Shown in pieces: positions 17,301-24,450 of a stretch of 51,734 bases of DNA. The DNA lies in NCBI GenBank assembly GCA_023439835.1, contig JAEXUW010000010.1:1-51734 (forward strand), given 5' to 3'. This stretch comes from Bacillota bacterium (lineage in GTDB: Bacteria; Bacillota; Clostridia; Oscillospirales; Ruminococcaceae). A program made the translations under genes and the position numbers. Numbering within the stretch: position 1 is the stretch's first letter; every line of letters begins with the position of its first letter. The notes beneath the pieces were generated by a model that saw only the letters and a program-made list of their open reading frames with translations, made no database searches and had not been told where the DNA came from.

Positions 17301-17857
17301 CTGCAAATATTTACACAAGAGGACTCACTCCGTCATTCTCAGTAGCTACCAGAGATTATAACGGCACAACAAACGCAACAATCTCAATGACACTTTCCGG
17401 CGCAGTAGAGGGCGAGTACCCGACAGGAACAGCCTCAGGACATTTTGAGACTGCAACAGTGGGAAGCGACAAGAGAGTAATTATTGACAGTGTCGTACTT
17501 GACGAAGCGTGGGAGCGAAACTACTCAATCAATGAATATTCTGACACAACCGGAACAATAAGGGCTGTAACAAGTGTCGATGATAATTCAGGCAGCACTG
17601 ATGATTCAACACCATCTCAGTCTACTCCGTCAGAGCCTTCATCGCTTATAACATTTGATAGCACCACTAGCATTCCGCTTGCTGACTCTGATGAGGCTGA
17701 CACGACCTCTGCGGACGATGTAGTCGACTTTGGCGATACCAGCATACCTCTTGCAGGCAATCCGAACATGGGCTCTAGATTACCTCTTATGGGCGTGGTA
17801 ATGTTATTCTCAGCGGGAGCGGGAGTGGCAATCAGCCGTAAAAGGAAGAAGAAATAA
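14303..17857 (+). CDS. Large Ig-like/YDG-repeat cell-surface protein
   Basis: The 1184-aa protein has a signal peptide (cut near VSAATDS, residue about 36). A region with beta-helix-like character follows (about 40-345), then two Ig-like (Big_3-type) domains (about 350-530). A third Ig-like domain is split by an Asp/Ser-rich insertion of some 80 residues (DDSGSDDSGTDDS, about 560-645). Three or more YDG-type modules follow (KTYSETDLSVALSGY, KIYDGNTDVVLS, RDYNGTTNATIS). A Ser/Thr/Pro linker leads to a C-terminal hydrophobic segment and RKRKKK. The end has the layout of a sortase signal, but the pentapeptide is NPNMG instead of LPxTG or NPxTG. It is a single-gene unit, probably adhesive or structural; no catalytic domain is seen. 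Confidence 0.85.
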   Translation: MTKQHSKRVISFFTALLVFVALIVSYSAGLFNVSAATDSTLFSDNSVILDLTQGQITITATGYTQNGVTTQHSGLYTVTANGTYTANKLNVSGYNGIITIKDATLIPNGNDQTAITVSNNSDVTLLFDNVSFENQVANSYLWGLIKNYYDSFRGLKVTDSRVIVAKAFSDFSNASISTSFKLDTKINIQNSYAYVYGSVEKVSVITGSRLYVYGKVNDYNSVSFVSCDTSCIYTKDGLGLFNSRKVNMYLPTNRVLTVEKDYNGTNTVTVPTDNYNNFSVSFKTGVWPLQKSHSFNSSNIRQATGSASTANAGYGSIAVANRSAVYMLNNSDFSDDYVFMPPILVTKINAVTPVLTLTSTSPVTYPGEITLTATLDRADATGTVEFYNGEELIGSCAVSGAIASLSVSGLDAGGYSITAIFTSSNNNYNNATSQATDITVNKATPTLMLSADKDVEFVGGTITLTASLTFGGSPLEMGTIYLNDEAMDYVADGVYQADISSDNYQTLALTAVVEETANYNGVSSSEVTIEFSERFTSIITLDPVSDITYGDTVTFTARVTGLTPMLPVYFAASAAPSDDSASPDDSGSDDSGTDDSTPDDSDDYDDSDDSENDDSDIPPVVMGAGNGLDTVMSVIPGPAFGPELTGTVTFQIGDTVIGTVDVGPDGTASITLDNIALLTAGGKTITATYNGNFAYAVANASESFEVEAKELDIEGLTALDKTYSETDLSVALSGYTLSGIVGDDDVSIDGELSASVDSDYMPGENVPVILTAISLTGEDASNYTINTPEITVLVNKAEFNLSNLSVAPEDRDYDASTTVYDYSIVSTEGTPARISQNLSGIVLALAFDSRNAGVRNVNVISYSIPSSITDYYNVQGSFTVGTAEIYKLGLGYEVIFAEDKIYDGNTDVVLSIDTLYGAMEGESPTATVTGYFYDKNAGNEKPVIITGITLDGDWDTNYYINIYYGIPMGEFDPITSTYSSTTYMGIPTDELPENAIDIITANIYTRGLTPSFSVATRDYNGTTNATISMTLSGAVEGEYPTGTASGHFETATVGSDKRVIIDSVVLDEAWERNYSINEYSDTTGTIRAVTSVDDNSGSTDDSTPSQSTPSEPSSLITFDSTTSIPLADSDEADTTSADDVVDFGDTSIPLAGNPNMGSRLPLMGVVMLFSAGAGVAISRKRKKK

Positions 17858-17915
17858 TCCGACTAAGTCAGAAAAACCAAGCCGTATCTGGCACTAATAT
17901 TTAAACCAAAAAAGA

Positions 17916-17953
17916 ACACTGTCCTCGCTTAAATGTGAGGACAGTGTGTTTTT
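17916..17953 (+). terminator. Terminator between surface protein and chemoreceptor
   Basis: An 11-bp perfect stem ACACTGTCCTC/GAGGACAGTGT with a 10-nt loop is followed by GTTTTTATT. It stands between convergent genes; the minus-strand tail (TTCTTTTTTGG) can also serve the chemoreceptor gene. Confidence 0.88.
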
Positions 17954-17985
17954 ATTGGATAATCAATTCGTTTGACTGGTGTTAA

Positions 17986-19953
17986 TTACAGCTTAAACTT
18001 ATTTATAAGCGCCTCAAGCATACTAGCTTGTCCTGAAAGCTCCTGACTGGCGGCTGCGCTTTCTTCAGCAGTGGCGGAGTTGGTCTGAACTACTGCCGAT
18101 ATCTGATCCATCCCCTGTGTAACCTGAACAAGTGATGAAGCCTGTTCAGCAGAAGCAATGTCAATGTTATGAATAAGCTCTGAAACCTTGTTCACGCTGT
18201 TTACAATTTGATTGAGTGATTGCGCGGTTCCGTCAGCCAGCTTTGCGCCCTCGGAGATTTTTCGTATTGATGTTTCAATCAGTGCAGTAGTATTCTTAGC
18301 GGCCTCGGCACTTTTTGCGGCGAGATTTCTAACTTCATCAGCGACAACCGCAAAGCCTTTTCCTGCGGCTCCTGCCCTTGCCGCCTCAACAGCGGCGTTA
18401 AGCGAAAGAATATTAGTCTGAAAAGCGATATCGTCAATGACGCTGATAATCTTTGATATTTCAGCCGAGGCATTATTAATTTCGTTCATTGCCTCAATCA
18501 TTCTTGACATCTGCTGATTGCCGTCGCTGACTTCTGCTGCCGCATCTTCAGAAAGCTCTCTTGCTTTAGAGGCGTTTGCGGCATTATCATTTGTCTGCCT
18601 TGATATGATTTCAACTGTTGCAACAAGCTCCTCAACCGCACTAGCCTGTTCAGCGGCACCCTGTGAAAGCGCCTGTGCTCCGTTTGAAACCTGTCCCGCG
18701 CCGGAATTAACCTGCTGAGCGGAAACGTCAATCTGTGACAGAGCTTCATTTAAGGAAGAAGAAATATTATCAATAGATTTTTTTATAGGAAGGAAATCGC
18801 CCTTATACTGTGTTGAAACTCTTACCGTCAGGTCACCGTCAGATATCATTGCCAAATTACCCGAAATATCATTTATATACGATTTCAGTGTTGTGATTGT
18901 GCTGTCAAGTGCATTAAAGAGAAGACCAATCTCACTTTTAGAGTGAACATCCGGCATCTGTGTATTAAGATCGCCCTCGGAAAGCTCCAAAACCCTTTTG
19001 GTAATCTTAGCAATCGGCTTTGTGATAAATCCAGAAACAATTACTGTGACTATCAGCACGATTGTTACTAAGATAACGGTAATAATACTGAACATAATTG
19101 AGTTTTTATAAGTCGCTTCCATAAACTCGCCTTGCGGTGCGAAAATAGCAAGTGACCAGCCGTCGCTTCCTGAAACAGCCGAATAAGCGCAGATATTATC
19201 ATCGCCGTCAAATGTGTAATGTGTTATACCAGAGTCATTTTGAAGTATTTCACTAACAGACGCTGAAAGCTCAGCATAAGACTTGTCCTCTTCAGAAATA
19301 GAAACAAAGTTTGTGTTTTTAAGAACATGGTCATAGTTTTTGTGAGCAAGAACAACGCCGGACTTGTTTACAACAAAGCCTGAGCCCGTCTTGCCGATTT
19401 CAATATTTTCAATAATACTGTTCATGCCACTAGCATCAGCAGAAATATAAACAATGCTCTGAACCTTTCCGTCATCTCCCAAAATTGGTCTTGCAGCAAC
19501 GATAATAGAAGAACCGTCCTGCTTGCTGGTTACAGGCTCAGAAATGCTGACGATACCTTCAAGACCTTTTTTGTAGTATTCTCTTGTGCTTAGGTCAACA
19601 TCTCCCGAAACTGATATTGCTTTTCCGTCAAGGGCAATAATACCGATATTTTTCACGTTGAATTCGTTTTTATAGTTTGTCAAAGCGGCAATTTTCTCGT
19701 CCTTTGTTGCTGTAGTTGATTTGATGGTTAAGTCGGAAGCAACCGCTAGCGTCTGTGCATTTCTAATTTCTATGTATTGAGATATGTTATTGGATATTCC
19801 CGACGCCGTTTGAGTCAGTATACTCTCTAAAGTTGATTTTGTAGACTGAATGGAAAAAACAATCGACATAACATTAAATAAAACAGCGCAAACAAGTATA
19901 ATTCCGCCATAGAGAAGAGGTAATCTGAAACGAAGACTACTAGTTTTTTTCAT
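17986..19953 (-). CDS. Methyl-accepting chemotaxis protein with dCache sensor
   Basis: This is a membrane chemoreceptor that signals to CheA. The 655-aa protein has TM1 (about 11-32), an extracellular double-Cache sensor (about 35-280), TM2 (about 285-308: FSIITVILVTIVLIVTVIV), HAMP (about 310-365) and a long signalling helix pair. The hairpin tip is canonical (IDDIAFQTNILSLNAAVEAA, then GKGFAVVADEVRNLA). The sensor has REYYKKGLEG, a Cache block like that of small-molecule or amino-acid receptors, but the full amino-acid motif is not evident. No CheR-tethering pentapeptide ends the protein. GGGGG precedes the ATG by 9 nt. No sigma-D promoter is visible; a TGTTATAAT box (within 20010-20025 on the minus strand) suggests sigma-A. 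Confidence 0.95.
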   Translation of the reverse strand: MKKTSSLRFRLPLLYGGIILVCAVLFNVMSIVFSIQSTKSTLESILTQTASGISNNISQYIEIRNAQTLAVASDLTIKSTTATKDEKIAALTNYKNEFNVKNIGIIALDGKAISVSGDVDLSTREYYKKGLEGIVSISEPVTSKQDGSSIIVAARPILGDDGKVQSIVYISADASGMNSIIENIEIGKTGSGFVVNKSGVVLAHKNYDHVLKNTNFVSISEEDKSYAELSASVSEILQNDSGITHYTFDGDDNICAYSAVSGSDGWSLAIFAPQGEFMEATYKNSIMFSIITVILVTIVLIVTVIVSGFITKPIAKITKRVLELSEGDLNTQMPDVHSKSEIGLLFNALDSTITTLKSYINDISGNLAMISDGDLTVRVSTQYKGDFLPIKKSIDNISSSLNEALSQIDVSAQQVNSGAGQVSNGAQALSQGAAEQASAVEELVATVEIISRQTNDNAANASKARELSEDAAAEVSDGNQQMSRMIEAMNEINNASAEISKIISVIDDIAFQTNILSLNAAVEAARAGAAGKGFAVVADEVRNLAAKSAEAAKNTTALIETSIRKISEGAKLADGTAQSLNQIVNSVNKVSELIHNIDIASAEQASSLVQVTQGMDQISAVVQTNSATAEESAAASQELSGQASMLEALINKFKL

Positions 19954-19992
19954 TAATAATGTCCCCCTTAATAGTTATTAATCATAAATAGA

Positions 19993-20019
19993 TTATAATT
20001 AATTTTCAATTAATTATAA
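19993..20019. promoter_or_regulatory. 12-bp perfect inverted repeat upstream of the chemoreceptor
   Basis: TTATAATTAATT and its exact complement (19993-20004, 20008-20019) are separated by 3 nt. The right arm contains the TATAAT that would be the -10 box of the minus-strand chemoreceptor gene. It could be an operator, though such an A/T-only palindrome could also arise by chance. Confidence 0.4.
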
Positions 20020-20145
20020 CATATTGTCGCATAAAAATAAATAGTGTCCAAAAATGTTACCCAATGTTTATAATATTTACAGCATAATGCAAAAATAAAG
20101 CGTAATGCGTATAAAGATATCATGCTTGAAAATTTATAATAATGT

Positions 20146-20174
20146 TTGAATTTTACAGGCGTATATGATATAAT
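20146..20174 (+). promoter_or_regulatory. Sigma-A promoter of the signal-peptidase-like gene
   Basis: TTGAAT, a 17-nt spacer and TATAAT preceded by TGA (extended -10) lie 40 bases before the ATG. Confidence 0.65.
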
Positions 20175-20213
20175 AAATTTTGTAGAACAAAAAATAGTGA
20201 AAGGAAGTGCAAA

Positions 20214-21560
20214 ATGAGCAGAGGGAAAAAATCGCCGATGCACATAGTCGGATTAATAGTAATGATTCTAATGTTCATTGCAATTTTAGCCATCCTTGCC
20301 GTGTCCTATGTTTTTAAGGACAGTAATTCAACTCCTGAGCTGTTCGGATACAATATATATATAATGAACGGCACGGAAATGGAGCCGGCTATTCCGAACA
20401 AGGCTGCTGTATTTTCACGCCCCGGCCCCCTTTTAGATGACCCGATAGGGAGCGTTGCTTTGTGCAATGTTGTTGACAATGAGTTGACAACGGTTCTTCG
20501 TGTAGCAGGAGTGGAGGAGGAGAACGGAGTCAAGGTTTATCTGATGAAAAGCGACAAAAGCTCAAGCGGAACGCTTATTAAAGTCAAGGCGGACAAGGTT
20601 GTCGGTCAGGCTCTTTATGTGAGCAAAGCAACAGGCGTAATATTGAGCTTTATCACTTCACAGACGGGTATACTTGTTCTGGTTATACTGCCTTGTGCTA
20701 TTCTTCTGATAATTCAGCTTGTTTCGGTATTAAAGAAAATCAATGAAAAGGACGAGCCTGACACTAACAGTATTGCTTATGAAGAGGACTATGATTATCG
20801 TGAGGATAATTATGACAGCTATGACGAATCTGAGCCTAGCACATACACTAAGGCTATTGAGGCTCCCCCTGTTATAGAAGAAAAAGCCAAGCTCAAGTCA
20901 GAGCAGGTTATTTCAGACATAAAGCGTGCCGAGATGGAAGTTAACAACAGGAAGCTTGACGCTGACCAGAAGCCGCCGTTGAATTCTTATGACGTTATTA
21001 CTGAAATCAAAAAGGCGGAGGCTGAAGCAAAAAAATCCGCCGAGAAGGAAAAGCAGGTTACTCAAAAAGAAACCGAAGCTTTCAAGCAACCGCCAACAGA
21101 ACAAGCTACAAAAACAGTACAAGCTATTAATAGAGAAAATACAACCGCACAGGTTAAGCCTGAGCCGCCTAAGGTTGACCTTGACCGTGACGGAAGGGCT
21201 GAGTATATTAAACAGAAGCCCACGTCCGATTTAAGCGCGCTCAATAAAGTTTTGCCTCCTGTTGAATCACAGCCTATCAAGGCTTCAAACAGCATAGATA
21301 ATTTGAAAAAATCAATTGAACATCCGAGTAATCTGCCGGACTTTCTTTATAATTCAAAGAATAAGAAGCCGATTTCAGCAGATGATGAGTCAAAAACAGC
21401 GGAAATAAAACCTGTTAAAACTGAGGCGTCAAGCACTCCAAAGGCTGAGGAAAAGGGTGCTGATGATGTATATATTGCCCCCCGTCCCAAAAAGACCACG
21501 ACAAATAAAACTCTTGAGGAGCTTATGAAGATGCTCGACAAGAAGGACGGCAAGAATTAA
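20214..21560 (+). CDS. Signal-peptidase-I-like membrane protein lacking catalytic residues, with long charged tail
   Basis: The 448-aa protein has TM1 (about 10-33), an extracellular domain of about 100 residues, TM2 (about 143-168) and a cytoplasmic, highly charged, low-complexity tail of about 275 residues. The domain resembles the SipW/archaeal-ER type signal peptidase: MNGTEMEPAIP aligns with the SGSMEPTI box, LRVAGVEEENG with the HRVV box, MKSDKSSSG with the TKGD box, and VKADKVVGQALY with the final block. The residue before Met, the catalytic Ser, is Glu, and the general-base His of HRV is Leu. It is therefore probably not a peptidase. The tail has twin helices VISDIKRAE and VITEIKKAE plus Pro/Lys-rich stretches. 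It is followed 30 bases later by the lipoprotein hydrolase gene, with no terminator between. Confidence 0.75.
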   Translation: MSRGKKSPMHIVGLIVMILMFIAILAILAVSYVFKDSNSTPELFGYNIYIMNGTEMEPAIPNKAAVFSRPGPLLDDPIGSVALCNVVDNELTTVLRVAGVEEENGVKVYLMKSDKSSSGTLIKVKADKVVGQALYVSKATGVILSFITSQTGILVLVILPCAILLIIQLVSVLKKINEKDEPDTNSIAYEEDYDYREDNYDSYDESEPSTYTKAIEAPPVIEEKAKLKSEQVISDIKRAEMEVNNRKLDADQKPPLNSYDVITEIKKAEAEAKKSAEKEKQVTQKETEAFKQPPTEQATKTVQAINRENTTAQVKPEPPKVDLDRDGRAEYIKQKPTSDLSALNKVLPPVESQPIKASNSIDNLKKSIEHPSNLPDFLYNSKNKKPISADDESKTAEIKPVKTEASSTPKAEEKGADDVYIAPRPKKTTTNKTLEELMKMLDKKDGKN

Positions 21561-21589
21561 CGGTATTGTGACATGATGAAAGGGCGCCT

Positions 21590-22945
21590 ATGAAAAGAAT
21601 AATTACTGCTTTTCTTGTTTTTTGTTTTGTATTTGTTGGCTGTACAAACGGCGAAAGCTCTGTTTTAGATTCCCAGACCGATATTTCAACAGAAATAACA
21701 ACAGATACAAGCCTTGTATCAGAAACTGATTATAAACAGCAATCTAGGGGGCTTGCCGAAAAAATGCAGGCGGGGGATTTTTCTGAAATAGTCAGCCTTC
21801 TTTCTGAAGAAATGAAAGAACAGATTAGCGAGGATCAGCTTAAAACTGCGTGGAACAGCACAATCGCTTCTCTCGGCGATTATATAGGAATTTATGACAT
21901 CAGCCAACAGCCGAAACAGCCAAGTGATAATATGATTACTATCACCGTTATTTTTGAATATGAGAATAATGGTCTGTCGCTGTATTTAACCTATGATGAA
22001 AACGGCAGAATCGTCGGACTGTGGCTTAATTACCGTGCTATTCAGGGCGAGCCTGTTTCAAATGAAATATTTGAAGAGATACCGATAATCGTCGGGGGAG
22101 ATAACTATCCCCTTGACGGCCTGTTGACCATCCCGAAGGATACGCAGAGCTATCCGATTGTGGTGTTAATTCACGGCTCAGGCCCGAATGACATGGACGA
22201 AACCGTTGGCACTAACAAGCCCTTTCGTGATATTGCCAGAGCACTGGCGGAGCAGGGAATTGCCACGATACGCTATAATAAAAGGTCTAATCAGTATCCG
22301 ATGTCAGAAGCCACGGACATCAGTGCCGAGGTGCTCGAGGATGCAAGCTTTGCAATTGATTTAGCGGCGCAGTATTCTGACAAGGTTTTTATAATCGGTC
22401 ACAGCTTAGGCGGAATGCTAGCACCCAAAATTGCACTCGACAACCCCGAGATTATGGGCTTAATTTCACTGGCGGGAAGTCCAAGAAGGCTTGAGGATAT
22501 TATATTTGATCAGCAAATGGCACAAGCTCAGAAGCTTTATAGCTCCCAAGAGCAGCTTGACAATGTTGAGCAGACACTCAATAGCATTAACAGCTCCATA
22601 AAAAGTGCAGGTGAAAATGACACAGCCCTGTATTACGGCGCCCCGGCGAAGTACTGGTATAGTCTAAATAAGATTGATACGCCCGCGATTTTATCTCAGC
22701 TTGATATTCCCATGCTGTTTTTACAGGGAGCAGATGATTTTCAGGTATATGCTGACAAGGACTTTGAAGAATGGAAAAACCTTCTTTCACAAAATCCCAA
22801 TTCTCAATTCATCTTATATGAAAACCTAAATCACCTCTTCATGAAATCAAACGGGTATACTGATTTAAATGAATATAACATAGCCGGTGTTGTTGACAGC
22901 AAGGTTATTAATGATATTGCAAAATGGATTGATGATAACTCTTGA
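21590..22945 (+). CDS. Lipoprotein alpha/beta hydrolase with DUF3887-type N-terminal domain
   Basis: The N-terminus is a lipoprotein signal (lipobox FVFVGC, Cys18), so it is anchored outside the membrane. About residues 50-150 form a DUF3887-like domain (GLAEKMQAGDFSEIVSLLS), found with secreted hydrolases. About 165-451 is an alpha/beta hydrolase of the S9/S33 esterase-peptidase kind: oxyanion block VVLIHGSGPNDMDE, nucleophile GHSLGGM, acid in FLQGADDFQV, and catalytic His in NLNHLFM. The complete triad suggests an active enzyme; the substrate is unknown. AAAGGG precedes the ATG. It probably shares the promoter of the signal-peptidase-like gene. Confidence 0.88.
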   Translation: MKRIITAFLVFCFVFVGCTNGESSVLDSQTDISTEITTDTSLVSETDYKQQSRGLAEKMQAGDFSEIVSLLSEEMKEQISEDQLKTAWNSTIASLGDYIGIYDISQQPKQPSDNMITITVIFEYENNGLSLYLTYDENGRIVGLWLNYRAIQGEPVSNEIFEEIPIIVGGDNYPLDGLLTIPKDTQSYPIVVLIHGSGPNDMDETVGTNKPFRDIARALAEQGIATIRYNKRSNQYPMSEATDISAEVLEDASFAIDLAAQYSDKVFIIGHSLGGMLAPKIALDNPEIMGLISLAGSPRRLEDIIFDQQMAQAQKLYSSQEQLDNVEQTLNSINSSIKSAGENDTALYYGAPAKYWYSLNKIDTPAILSQLDIPMLFLQGADDFQVYADKDFEEWKNLLSQNPNSQFILYENLNHLFMKSNGYTDLNEYNIAGVVDSKVINDIAKWIDDNS

Positions 22946-22969
22946 CTTTTTTAATACAGATGATATAAT
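22942..22969 (+). promoter_or_regulatory. Sigma-A promoter of bacteriohemerythrin
   Basis: TTGACT overlaps the stop codon of the hydrolase gene. A 16-nt spacer and TATAAT with extended TGA follow, 56 bases before the start codon. Confidence 0.75.
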
Positions 22970-23024
22970 TGAAAATATACAAAATAAGTAGAATTTGATG
23001 AAATAATTTATTAGGAGTGATATT

Positions 23025-23429
23025 ATGGCTTATTCGTGGAGTGCAGACCTAGAAACCGGAAACAATCTAATTGATTCTCAGCACAAACAGTTGTTTGACG
23101 CAATCAATGCTGTTCTTGATGCTTGCGCAAAGGGACAGGGAAGAAGCGTAATTGCGCCCGTTACAAAATTTCTTTACGACTATACTTCCAAGCACTTTGC
23201 CGATGAGGAGGAGCTTCAGAAGAAAAGTGGTTACCCCGATTATGAAAACCATAAGCTCTATCATGAGGGCTTTAAAAATGTTGTTATTCAGATTTCAAAG
23301 GAGCTGGACGAGCAAGGCGCGACCATCGCTCTTTTAGGAAAAGTTAATTCAAGCATAGGCGACTGGCTTGTCAAGCATATCAAGCGTGAGGATGTTAAGG
23401 TTGCCGCTCATCTGAGGTCAATGACTTAA
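23025..23429 (+). CDS. Bacteriohemerythrin (O2-binding di-iron protein)
   Basis: This 134-aa single-domain hemerythrin has all seven expected iron ligands: His20, His57, Glu61, His76, His80, His118 and Asp123. These sit in the standard contexts IDSQHKQLF, KHFADEEE, ENHKLYHEGF and KHIKRED. The W-x(n)-LETGN start is typical. It binds oxygen, or iron or NO, in the cytosol. In a presumed strict anaerobe with flagella and a chemoreceptor, oxygen scavenging or sensing is a plausible role. It forms its own unit, with promoter and terminator. Confidence 0.96.
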   Translation: MAYSWSADLETGNNLIDSQHKQLFDAINAVLDACAKGQGRSVIAPVTKFLYDYTSKHFADEEELQKKSGYPDYENHKLYHEGFKNVVIQISKELDEQGATIALLGKVNSSIGDWLVKHIKREDVKVAAHLRSMT

Positions 23430-23443
23430 ATTTCATCAGCCAA

Positions 23444-23477
23444 AAACCCGTCTGATATCAGGCGGGTTTGTTTATTT
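23444..23477 (+). terminator. Terminator of bacteriohemerythrin
   Basis: A near-perfect palindromic stem (AAACCCGTCTGA with TCAGGCGGGTTT, one G-U) has a minimal loop and is followed by GTTTATTT. Confidence 0.85.
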
Positions 23478-23550
23478 CATTATATATTGCTGTTTTGATA
23501 AGCTCACAGCAAATTTTAAGATTCATTTAAGGTATAGAACAAATTCGGGG

Positions 23551-23579
23551 TTGAAAAAGTAAAGAAACTAAGGTATACT
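23551..23579 (+). promoter_or_regulatory. Sigma-A promoter of the cytosolic hydrolase gene
   Basis: TTGAAA (23551-23556), a 17-nt spacer and TATACT (23574-23579) lie 45 bases before the ATG. Confidence 0.65.
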
Positions 23580-23623
23580 GTTTATTATTAGTGGTGTTTT
23601 GTAAAGAATTTGGGGGATATGAA

Positions 23624-24394
23624 ATGATTAATAAAGAAAAGTTAGTGCTCGGTGATATTCCTGTCATTTGCTGTTATGATGATTCAGGGGGGAAACGCCC
23701 GGTGCTCATAATGTCACACGGCTTTAAGGGAAGCAAGGAAAGCTTTGAACGAAAGGGCTCTATTTATAGCTTTGCACAGGCGGGATTTTTTGTTTTGTCG
23801 ATGGATAACAGGTTTCACGGCGAAAGAGAAGGCGACGATTTCAAAAAAGTTCTTATGAATGAAGATGAGCAGCTCAACATTTTTGAAACAAGAAAAGCAA
23901 TCAAAGCAACCGCTGAGGACATGAGCGCTTTACTTGACATGGTTTCGGACAATCAGTTTGCTGACTCTGAAAATGCGGCTGTACTTGGTGTTTCTATGGG
24001 CGGCTTTGCCGCATACAGCGCGGTTGTAAATGATAAGAGGATAAAAGCAGCGGCACCAATAATAGCGTCTCCTTATTGGGATGACATACCGGGTGACATG
24101 CCTGAAATTACATATAAAAGCACCGCTGAAGAGCTTATGGTGTATTCAAAGAACTATCAGCCTGCAAGCTACATAAATCAGTTTTATCCGACGTCAATTC
24201 TAATGCAGATAGGCGATAATGATGCACATTATAGACCGGACAGGGTGAGGCAGTTTTATAACAGCTTAAAAACCTTGTATAAGGATGCCCCGGACAATGT
24301 CAGACTAAAGCTTTATAAATGGACTGAGCATAATTGCACCGATGAAATGATGGACAGCGCTTATCGCTGGCTTTCAGAAAGCATGATAAAATAA
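23624..24394 (+). CDS. Alpha/beta hydrolase (YitV-like)
   Basis: This 256-aa cytosolic protein has the oxyanion block PVLIMSHGFKGSKE, the nucleophile elbow GVSMGGFAAY and a C-terminal catalytic His in WTEHNCTDEM; the acid is likely the Asp in MQIGDNDAHY. It resembles the YitV/YqiA group of uncharacterised esterases in Firmicutes. ATG at 23624 is preferred since GGGGG lies 7 nt upstream; an in-frame GTG at 23591 has no ribosome site. The substrate is unknown. Confidence 0.88.
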   Translation: MINKEKLVLGDIPVICCYDDSGGKRPVLIMSHGFKGSKESFERKGSIYSFAQAGFFVLSMDNRFHGEREGDDFKKVLMNEDEQLNIFETRKAIKATAEDMSALLDMVSDNQFADSENAAVLGVSMGGFAAYSAVVNDKRIKAAAPIIASPYWDDIPGDMPEITYKSTAEELMVYSKNYQPASYINQFYPTSILMQIGDNDAHYRPDRVRQFYNSLKTLYKDAPDNVRLKLYKWTEHNCTDEMMDSAYRWLSESMIK

Positions 24395-24414
24395 ATATTA
24401 ATATAAAAAGTAAA

Positions 24415-24450
24415 AGCCTGAACCGAATTGACGGTTCAGGCTAATTTTTT
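24415..24450 (+). terminator. Bidirectional terminator between convergent genes
   Basis: An 11-bp perfect stem AGCCTGAACCG/CGGTTCAGGCT with a 6-nt loop is followed by AATTTTTTT on plus and by TTTTACTTTTT on minus. Confidence 0.93.

Noticed and set aside
21590..22945. Possible cephalosporinase or dedicated resistance enzyme
   Set aside because: The motifs are those of a generic alpha/beta hydrolase with DUF3887; there is no beta-lactamase motif.
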